DNA of 64,000 nucleotides from JAMZMI01 sp039970095. GTDB taxonomy: Bacteria; Bacteroidota; Bacteroidia; Cytophagales; Cyclobacteriaceae. The notes below the pieces were generated by a model. That model searched no databases. It saw only the letters and a list, made by a program, of their open reading frames with translations, and was not told the DNA's origin. Each line of letters begins with the position of its first letter. Position 1 is the stretch's first letter. The position numbers and the translations under genes were made by a program. The stretch spans positions 1 to 64,000 of the forward strand of contig JBDVMP010000054.1 in NCBI GenBank assembly GCA_039970095.1. The letters are read 5' to 3'. Shown one piece after another: positions 18,171 through 24,458 of this stretch.

Positions 18171-18944
18171 CTAACTATTGAGCATAAACCCACCACACAC
18201 ATTGATGTCTTGTCCTGTGATAAAACTTCCTTTTTCTGATGCCAGAAACACAATCAAGTTTGCCACATCCCTGGCCGCCCCCAGTCTTCCCAGTGGTGTT
18301 TGTGCCTTCCATGCTGAAGCCAACTCCGCACTACTTTTCCCTGCTATTGGTGTCAATTCAGCATAAAGGTCATCCCACATTGGTGTCATAATCGGGCCTG
18401 GACTTACGGTGTTTACGCGGATGCCTTTTGGCCCATAAGCCAAAGCCATAGATTCTGAAAAATTGCTCACTCCGGCTTTTGCGGCAGCATAATGAGCCGA
18501 TACAGCCCTCCCTTTGCGACCAGCATTAGAACCTATATTTATGATGACTCCCCCGTCCTCCATGAGTTCAGCGGCACCAACTGCCACCTGAAAGAGTGCG
18601 CGTACATCTACGTCAAAAACCTCGTCCCACTCATCAATGGTTATTTCATTCAGTTTGTTAAAATGACAAACACCAGCTGAGTTAACCACTATGTCAATCC
18701 TTCCCGCCAATTCTTTAGCCTTTGCTGCCACTGTTTTGGCTCCTTCTGCATCCTTTAAGTCCTGAACGATTGCATGATGTCCGCCATTGGGCGCTGGCAA
18801 TGCACTCATAAACTCGGAGAGTTTATCGGCGTTTTTATCAACCCCAACAATGGTACAGCCATCTGCAGCCAACAGCTCCGCTGTAGCCTCTCCAAAACCG
18901 CTTCCTGCACCAGTTATTAAGGCTACTTTATTTTCAAATTCCAT
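18171..18944 (-). CDS. SDR family NAD(P)-dependent oxidoreductase
   Basis: The 257-residue short-chain dehydrogenase has the cofactor motif TGAGSGFG (12-19), an acidic residue after strand 2 (GVDKNADK, favouring NAD), NSAG near 89, and the catalytic Ser/Tyr/Lys in NIGSNAG and HYAAAKAG. The C-terminal VSPGPIMTPMW and ITGQDINVCGGF are typical of classical SDRs. In the operon context it could be the 2-keto-3-deoxy-sugar-acid 4-dehydrogenase or the sugar dehydrogenase of a non-phosphorylative deoxysugar pathway; both are SDRs in known systems. It lies 27 bp from the Cys-protein gene. Confidence 0.9.
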   Translation of the reverse strand: MEFENKVALITGAGSGFGEATAELLAADGCTIVGVDKNADKLSEFMSALPAPNGGHHAIVQDLKDAEGAKTVAAKAKELAGRIDIVVNSAGVCHFNKLNEITIDEWDEVFDVDVRALFQVAVGAAELMEDGGVIINIGSNAGRKGRAVSAHYAAAKAGVSNFSESMALAYGPKGIRVNTVSPGPIMTPMWDDLYAELTPIAGKSSAELASAWKAQTPLGRLGAARDVANLIVFLASEKGSFITGQDINVCGGFMLNS

Positions 18945-18962
18945 ATTTTCCGTTTAATTAAT

Positions 18963-19760
18963 TCAATTCCTAGAAGCCAGATTTGGATGCTTTTCCGTTA
19001 TTTCAGCATCGTAGAGCGGTAAAATAAAGTCCACTTCTCTTTCCAGTTTGGCAAACAAGCGATAGTGCTCCTCGATGGACTCACTCAGACCCAAAGGGAT
19101 TCTTTCTTCAAAATTTCTGTATTTAAATATCGCATCGGTGATCCCCACAATTCCCTCTCGTGTATTCACCTTAAAAAGCATAGAAGAGCGATGGTGTCCA
19201 CCACAAAAAGATGAGCATAAGCCCGGCAAAAACTCTATTTCCTCATCCGGTAAAAGCCCAACTCGTGCGGCGTTTTCGCTTTTCACCAAATAGCTAATCA
19301 CATGATCGGGGAAAAGAATATTTCTAGGTAGCTGGGGGATTTCAGGATCAGGCGCATGAAAATCAATCCATCCTTTCTGAGATAGCCATATTTTGGCATT
19401 CGGAAACTGATCTAGACCTCCTGTGGCATATGTGGTTATCGGTGTGATGATCACATCATCTATTTGCCCTGGTAACACGCCCTGCTTCTCAAGGGCACTC
19501 ACTATCCAGTTTTCTTCTTTTACAATGGGTTCATGACCAACTTCGTTGGTGGCAGCCAGAGCCCAATTGGTCCATAGGTTGGCGATTTCAGTGTGATCCA
19601 TGGGAAACCCTGTATTCAACAGCACCTTCCTATCTTCATTTTCGATAAGAAAAGCCCAAAAAGTGAGCATCTCCCACCCATACAGTTGGGTCATCCAATA
19701 TATTTCCGCTGCGGGGACATTCGTTTCCCCCATGCTAAGGGCAGTGATTTTGTATTCCAT
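18963..19760 (-). CDS. Metallo-beta-lactamase-fold protein (AHL-lactonase-like) lacking the HxHxDH motif
   Basis: The 265-residue protein follows the N-acyl-homoserine-lactonase layout: LLNTGFPMDH near 47-56, IDDVIITP near 100-107, GGLDQFPNAKIWLS near 114-127, CGGHHRSSM near 186-194 and GITDAIF near 206-212. The first metal motif, normally T-H-x-H-x-D-H-x-G-G, reads T-P-I-T-T-Y-A-T-G-G at 106-115, so three His and one Asp are gone. The later His (189/190) and Asp209 positions are kept, and the final PxH reads PLYD. The fold is clear; the usual dinuclear zinc site cannot form. It may be a non-metal lactonase, a binding protein or an enzyme with new chemistry. Only 5 bp separate it from the upstream SDR gene. 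Confidence 0.8.
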   Translation of the reverse strand: MEYKITALSMGETNVPAAEIYWMTQLYGWEMLTFWAFLIENEDRKVLLNTGFPMDHTEIANLWTNWALAATNEVGHEPIVKEENWIVSALEKQGVLPGQIDDVIITPITTYATGGLDQFPNAKIWLSQKGWIDFHAPDPEIPQLPRNILFPDHVISYLVKSENAARVGLLPDEEIEFLPGLCSSFCGGHHRSSMLFKVNTREGIVGITDAIFKYRNFEERIPLGLSESIEEHYRLFAKLEREVDFILPLYDAEITEKHPNLASRN

Positions 19761-19765
19761 TGTCT

Positions 19766-20533
19766 TTATAGTTGCGCGTTCCAGCCGCCATCCACAAAAA
19801 TGGTAGAGCCAGTCGTGTACCCAGCCTCTTCACTTGACAGAAAAAGGACTGCAGATTCCAAATCCTTTGGTTTGCCTAACCGACCAATGGTCAGGCGAGA
19901 TTCAATCCAGGGATTGACTGTTTCCAAATCTCTCGATTGCTCATCGTTTATATCTGTATGAATCCACCCTGGCGCTATGCTATTGACGGTGATATCATAC
20001 TCTCCCAACTCCAGCGCCATCCCCATTGAGAGCAGACTAAGTCCGCCTTTTGTAGCACAATAATGGGTTTGATTGGCACTAGATCTATATGCACCTACAC
20101 TTGTTGTAAAGATTATTCTTCCACCCACGCCTTGCTTTATCATCTGTTTGGCTGCTAGCTGTGTGGCGAAAAAAGGTCCATTAAGGTTAACATCCATGTG
20201 ACGAGACCAACTGTCAATTGACAAATCCAGAAATTTGGTGAATTTGCAGATTCCACCATTACTTATCATAATATCAAGCCCTCCAAGAATACCCATTGCC
20301 TTGTCAAACATTTCGGAGGTTTGAACTGAATCTGCTATATCAGACTCTATCTCATAAATCCCTACGCCACATTCAGCAGATATCCTCTTGCACTCTTCCT
20401 GGGCCTTTTCCGTATCGCGATAATGACTCATGACCACATCACATCCTTGGCTGGCCAATGCCTCTACATAACTAAGGCCTATTCCTCTGGACCCACCTGT
20501 GACTAAAACCCGATTCCCTTTGATTCTGAACAT
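19766..20533 (-). CDS. SDR family oxidoreductase, first gene of the catabolic operon
   Basis: The 255-residue classical SDR has TGGSRGIG (12-19), SNGG near 89, the catalytic triad in TTSVGAY and HYCATKGG, then SIAPGWIHTDIND and a C-terminal TGSTIFVDGGWNAQL. After strand 2 the sequence MSHYRDTEKA suggests NADP preference. Known L-rhamnose and L-fucose 1-dehydrogenases belong to this group, so oxidation of the incoming sugar is the simplest role; it remains an inference. It is the promoter-proximal gene, with 570 bp of control region upstream. Confidence 0.9.
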   Translation of the reverse strand: MFRIKGNRVLVTGGSRGIGLSYVEALASQGCDVVMSHYRDTEKAQEECKRISAECGVGIYEIESDIADSVQTSEMFDKAMGILGGLDIMISNGGICKFTKFLDLSIDSWSRHMDVNLNGPFFATQLAAKQMIKQGVGGRIIFTTSVGAYRSSANQTHYCATKGGLSLLSMGMALELGEYDITVNSIAPGWIHTDINDEQSRDLETVNPWIESRLTIGRLGKPKDLESAVLFLSSEEAGYTTGSTIFVDGGWNAQL

Positions 20534-20631
20534 ATATTATACTGTTAATCCTTTTCATGCCATTTGGAATGAATGGATGTCCAATGCTTTCTTAATTCTC
20601 TAACAAAGATTCTACTTGACTTTGAATACTC

Positions 20632-20644
20632 TGACCTGTTCTAC
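20632..20644. promoter_or_regulatory. TGACCTGyTyTrC element upstream of the catabolic operon
   Basis: TGACCTGTTCTAC lies 99 bp upstream of the first SDR start and begins a CTAC-N7-GTAG inverted repeat. Similar sequences lie upstream of three minus-strand genes of the polysaccharide locus (38588, 52480, 59321). Function is unproven. Confidence 0.35.
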
Positions 20645-20748
20645 ATGGTTCGTAGTGGTTCCGAATGGGTATCAGGAAAAACATGGACGGCAGGAAACCA
20701 CCTGTTTCGCCAGAAATGGCTTATATAAATCGACCAAAAAAGGGTATG

Positions 20749-20767
20749 ATCATTTTGTATAAAAATG
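20749..20767. promoter_or_regulatory. Palindromic operator candidate TCATTTT-N5-AAAATGA
   Basis: TCATTTTGTATAAAAATGA (arms TCATTTT/AAAATGA around GTATA) lies at 20750-20768 and includes the exact 16-mer ATCATTTTGTATAAAA. It is about 215 bp upstream of the operon's first start. A dimeric GntR protein would suit the symmetry. Confidence 0.55.
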
Positions 20768-20920
20768 ACTGATCAACTATAAATCACAATATTTTGATTA
20801 ATCCAGTCAAATCATTAAAAACAGTCAAAATGATATTTAAAAGACATAATAAACCTCCTTAATTATCATTATTTCATCATTTTTCAAAAAAATCGAACTG
20901 AGTGAAATCAACAAAAAGTA

Positions 20921-20936
20921 ATCATTTTGTATAAAA
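20921..20936. promoter_or_regulatory. Second copy of ATCATTTTGTATAAAA
   Basis: This is an exact 16-base repeat of the element at 20749, 166 bp before the GntR start. The right arm here is not palindromic, so it may be a weaker or half site. Confidence 0.5.
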
Positions 20937-21102
20937 CTATAATCATTCTGACTATTCCAGAGAGGCTCGATTTAAACAACATTTGTAAGGTCGGTAAATG
21001 TTCTGAACTCTTTGGAAGAGTAAAGTTGTCGTCCGACAGAGCGTTTGATTGGTTTTCATACACTCCAAAAATTTTGAAAAACAAGCATTAAATGAGCAAC
21101 AT

Positions 21103-22131
21103 ATGAAACATGAATTTGTACAATTAGAAATTTGTGATGATTCACTGAGCCCCAAATACCGTCAGATCATTGACAGCATCATTTGGAATGTGAAAGACGG
21201 GAAACTGAAAGCAGGAGACAAACTGCCATCAATCAATCAACTGAGCTTTGACTACTACCTTTCCAAAGACACAGTGGAAAAAGCTTATAGGCATCTATGC
21301 ATGGAGGGAGTCATACAATCCATTAAAAGAAAGGGATATTATGTCACTCACACCAAGGCTAACATGGATATGCGCATTCTTTTGCTAGTCAATGACTTTA
21401 GCCATGACAAGCAAATCACCTATAATGAAATGGTATCCAAACTAGGCACCCATGCCTCTATTGATTACTGTGACTACTCCCTGTTCAAAAAAATAGTGAA
21501 CGGAAATCTGGACGGGTATCAATATTACGTCATCATGCCAGGGTTTAGCGAGCATCAACAATCAGAACTCAACGAACTCCTCAGTAAAGTCAACTCAGAA
21601 AAGTTGATTTTTCTAAACACACAGCTACCAGAAATACCTAAATGCAAAGGGAGTGTGTATCAGGATTATAAAATGGATACCTACAATGCCCTGGAAGAAG
21701 CCAGCAGCCTGCTAGCCAAATACCAAAAGCTTATTTTGATTTTTCCTGAAGGTGAAAAAACAAAGTACTCCAGAGATATACTTGCCGGGTTTAAGCGTTA
21801 CTGCGGCTTTCACCAATTTGAATATGCTGTTTACACAAGCGCAAATTGCATCGACAAAAAAGAGTATCAAAAATCAGCATTCATAGTATTGGAAGAATGT
21901 GATTTAATCACAATCATCAAGAATATTCAGGTATCCAAAATGAAACTGGCGCGAGATACAGGGATCCTCTCTTATAATGATACTGCACTTAAGGAGGTTT
22001 TGGCAGAGGGTATCTCAGTATTCACTTCTGATTTTGCGAATATGGGACGATTAGCTGCAGACATGATCCTTGGGGTACGATCAGGAATGATCAAAAACGA
22101 TTTTCACTTCATGTCTAGAGCTTCGCTCTGA
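21103..22131 (+). CDS. GntR family regulator with LacI-type sugar-binding sensor domain
   Basis: From the ATG at 21103 the protein has about 342 residues. A GntR winged helix occupies about 10-80 (IWNVKDGKLKAGDKLPSINQLS then AYRHLCMEGVIQSIKRKGYYV). The rest (about 90-342) resembles a periplasmic-binding-protein/LacI effector domain, ending with ILSYNDTALKEVLAEGISVFTSDFANMGRLAADMIL. This layout is common in Bacteroidota GntR repressors or activators of sugar operons, which sense a free sugar. The later start was chosen because the HTH begins shortly after MKHEFVQLEI. It is divergent from the catabolic operon and flanked by repeated operator-like elements, so it probably controls both. Confidence 0.88.
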   Translation: MKHEFVQLEICDDSLSPKYRQIIDSIIWNVKDGKLKAGDKLPSINQLSFDYYLSKDTVEKAYRHLCMEGVIQSIKRKGYYVTHTKANMDMRILLLVNDFSHDKQITYNEMVSKLGTHASIDYCDYSLFKKIVNGNLDGYQYYVIMPGFSEHQQSELNELLSKVNSEKLIFLNTQLPEIPKCKGSVYQDYKMDTYNALEEASSLLAKYQKLILIFPEGEKTKYSRDILAGFKRYCGFHQFEYAVYTSANCIDKKEYQKSAFIVLEECDLITIIKNIQVSKMKLARDTGILSYNDTALKEVLAEGISVFTSDFANMGRLAADMILGVRSGMIKNDFHFMSRASL

Positions 22132-22142
22132 TAGCCTTGCTC

Positions 22143-22174
22143 ATCAATTTGTATAAAGATTTATCAAAATTGAT
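22143..22174. promoter_or_regulatory. Operator-like element before the AraC gene
   Basis: ATCAATTTGTATAAAG (22143-22158) differs from the 20749/20921 element at two of 16 positions. It also forms an inverted repeat, ATCAATTT (22143-22150) with AAATTGAT (22167-22174). It ends 11 bp before the AraC ATG, where binding would block or start transcription. Confidence 0.45.
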
Positions 22175-22185
22175 TAGACTTACGA

Positions 22186-23064
22186 ATGGAGAATTATTGG
22201 AAGTATTTTTCTGGGAATAACGAAAATTGGGGCATACAATTAATCACATGTGGTTACGAACAAATATTGAGCAATACCCCCTACCCGGTAAATGGGCATC
22301 CAGACTCTCATGTTTTTTCATGGGAAGAAGGCAGAACACTCCCTGACTACTACATCATATATGTACCAACAGGCGGTGGTGTTTTCGAGTCTGACACCAA
22401 AAAAACGGAAATCAAGCCTGGTGATGCCATAATAATTAACAAAAACGAATGGCATAGATACAAGCCCAATGCTGAGCTTGGGTGGGAAGAGTACTGGATC
22501 GGGTTTAAGGGTGAGTATATCGAAAAGTACATATTGAAAGACCTGTTTCCAAGTGGCTGTACCCACATCAAACCCATGGGATATCAGAGCGATATTATTA
22601 CAGTATTCAATCATATACTGAGACTTGTGGGATCTCCATCTAAACTGATGGAGAAAGTACTATTTGGCTCTTTGATTCAGTTGATCAGCTATTTCACGGT
22701 AGAAGACCGGGTGAAAATTCACACCAATAGACACGACTACATAGTACAGAAAAGCATAGATCATATTCGACTAAACATTACCAATAAAATTGATTACGAA
22801 AAGCTAAGCGCCTCATTTAATCTCAGTTACAGTCAGTTTAGGCTCACTTTCAAAAAAGGCACGGGATTTTCTTTGAATCAATTTTTGATCTCCGAGCGGA
22901 TAAGTCTGGCCAAAAGGATGCTGCACAATACAGACATGGAGATAAGCGAAATCGCCCACAGAGTAGGTATCAAGTCGGTTTTCTATTTTTCCAAGTTGTT
23001 TAAACAAAAGACAGACAAATCACCATCTCATTATCGCAGGAGTCAGCTCCTTTACGAAGATTGA
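22186..23064 (+). CDS. AraC family transcriptional regulator with cupin sensor domain
   Basis: The 292-residue protein has an N-terminal AraC-binding cupin domain (about 30-140; PTGGGVFESDTKKTEIKPGDAIIINKNEWHRYKP) and a C-terminal pair of helix-turn-helix motifs (about 195-290) ending IAHRVGIKSVFYFSKLFKQKTDKSPSHYRR. Such proteins sense sugars and activate catabolic genes; RhaR/RhaS, which respond to rhamnose, have the same layout, although this is not shown to be an orthologue. It sits between the GntR gene and the degradation genes, 51 bp before the DUF4861 gene, and could lie in the same transcript. Confidence 0.9.
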   Translation: MENYWKYFSGNNENWGIQLITCGYEQILSNTPYPVNGHPDSHVFSWEEGRTLPDYYIIYVPTGGGVFESDTKKTEIKPGDAIIINKNEWHRYKPNAELGWEEYWIGFKGEYIEKYILKDLFPSGCTHIKPMGYQSDIITVFNHILRLVGSPSKLMEKVLFGSLIQLISYFTVEDRVKIHTNRHDYIVQKSIDHIRLNITNKIDYEKLSASFNLSYSQFRLTFKKGTGFSLNQFLISERISLAKRMLHNTDMEISEIAHRVGIKSVFYFSKLFKQKTDKSPSHYRRSQLLYED

Positions 23065-23115
23065 TACCAACAAATCATTTTCATAATATCAAAACATAAA
23101 CCAATCCCCTCCGGC

Positions 23116-24339
23116 ATGCAATACCTTCATTCATTCCTATTTCTCTTTTCAATTCTGCTTATTAGTTGCGAGAAAAAGAACGCAGATTATCAAATTCAAA
23201 TAATCAATCCTTATGGATTGGAAAGGCCCGATGAGCCAATCGTATTAAGTAGAGCGAGCATACAAGGAGCTGCAGAAAATCCAAACAAATACCCTCACAT
23301 CGCCAACAGTGATTATGAGGTATACCCATATCAACTGGATGATCTGAATGGTGACGGAAAATGGGACGAGCTTTTTATGCTGGTAAACATCGCACCGAAT
23401 GACACCTTAATTTTTCACGTTGAATATCGTGACGCAATCCCCAACATTCCATTCAAGAAAAGAGCTAATCTCCGCTTCGGGGACAAAAATGCCCCTTTTG
23501 GGGTAATAGAAAATACTGAAAGACTTTCAGAAGGTAAAACGGAAATCACATCCCAAATCTTTCAAATGGAGGGACCTGCCTGGGAAAATGACGTTGTAGG
23601 CTTTAGAAATTACTATGATGCCCGAAATGGCATGGATATTTTCGGAAAACAAACAACCGAAATGGCATTGGATAGCGCCGGGATTAAAGGACAAAATTAC
23701 CATAAGCTGGATGACTGGGGAATGGACATCCTGAAAGTAGGCAACTCCCTTGGAGCTGGAGCAATTGCACTTTATTCTGGTGATAGCATTTACAGGTGGT
23801 CTCCTTCTGGTGTGGGTACTTACCGCCAAATTGCCGATGGCCCTCTGCGGGCCATGTTTGATTTGAGTTTTGAAGGCTGGCAAGTTGGCAACAACCAAAT
23901 TGACGTTAATCATCGCATCTCCATTTGGGGAGGTGCCAATGTTTATCGAAGCGAAGTTTCAGCAAAAAACCTCCCCGACTCAGTTTCACTTCTCACTGGC
24001 ATAGTCAACATACATAGCGATTCACTTCACTTTGGAGATTTTGAAAACCAAACGATACTGGCCACTCACGATATACAGGCTGAAAACAATGCGCATCTGG
24101 GAATGGCTCTGATGCTGGACAATGCGGATTACATCAAGCATTTTGAAACACCAAAAACAGGTACCGGCGTTACCCAAACCTATGCCGCTAACCTGAAGCT
24201 CTCAGAAGAAAAACCAACGGTATTTTACTTTTATGCGGGATGGGAAAATCAGGACAAGAAGTTCCAAAACCTGAATTTCTTTCTTTCCAGTGTAAAAAAA
24301 TCTACCGACCTGCTCAGAAACCCGCTAATTGTCAAGTGA
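23116..24339 (+). CDS. DUF4861 family lipoprotein
   Basis: The 407-residue protein has a lipoprotein signal (FSILLISC, lipid Cys near residue 18). The body resembles DUF4861: DLNGDGKWDELFMLVNI near 75, GPAWENDVVGFRNYYDARNGMDIFGK near 155, and a C-terminal FYFYAGWENQDKKF. DUF4861 proteins recur in Bacteroidota polysaccharide loci, often beside rhamnosidases and lyases; their activity is not settled. Its place as first structural gene after AraC, before GH78, points to a role on the same glycan, probably periplasmic or at the outer membrane. Confidence 0.8.
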   Translation: MQYLHSFLFLFSILLISCEKKNADYQIQIINPYGLERPDEPIVLSRASIQGAAENPNKYPHIANSDYEVYPYQLDDLNGDGKWDELFMLVNIAPNDTLIFHVEYRDAIPNIPFKKRANLRFGDKNAPFGVIENTERLSEGKTEITSQIFQMEGPAWENDVVGFRNYYDARNGMDIFGKQTTEMALDSAGIKGQNYHKLDDWGMDILKVGNSLGAGAIALYSGDSIYRWSPSGVGTYRQIADGPLRAMFDLSFEGWQVGNNQIDVNHRISIWGGANVYRSEVSAKNLPDSVSLLTGIVNIHSDSLHFGDFENQTILATHDIQAENNAHLGMALMLDNADYIKHFETPKTGTGVTQTYAANLKLSEEKPTVFYFYAGWENQDKKFQNLNFFLSSVKKSTDLLRNPLIVK

Positions 24340-24458
24340 AAAACAGGCCATAGCGGGCAATACAGGTCAAAATATTTTGCTGCCTTTATCAACTTAGCAA
24401 TGAAGGTCTTTATTGGCTTGGGACAACACAACTACTCGTAAATCACGGATGTAACAGC

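Larger units (their letters stand above)
20534..21102. promoter_or_regulatory. Divergent control region between the catabolic operon and the GntR gene
   Basis: This 569-bp, AT-rich stretch has no credible gene. It holds two exact copies of ATCATTTTGTATAAAA (20749-20764, 20921-20936), an inverted half copy ATCATTTTG read on the minus strand (20826-20834), a near copy ATCATTCTG (20942-20950), and a TGACCTGTTCTAC element (20632-20644) followed by CTAC-N7-GTAG. Multiple operator-like elements fit autoregulation of the GntR gene together with control of the operon. Confidence 0.6.

Noticed and set aside
14816..20533. Horizontal-transfer island with mobile genes
   Set aside because: No integrase, transposase, terminal repeats or tRNA junction is visible, and base composition looks like the neighbours by eye.
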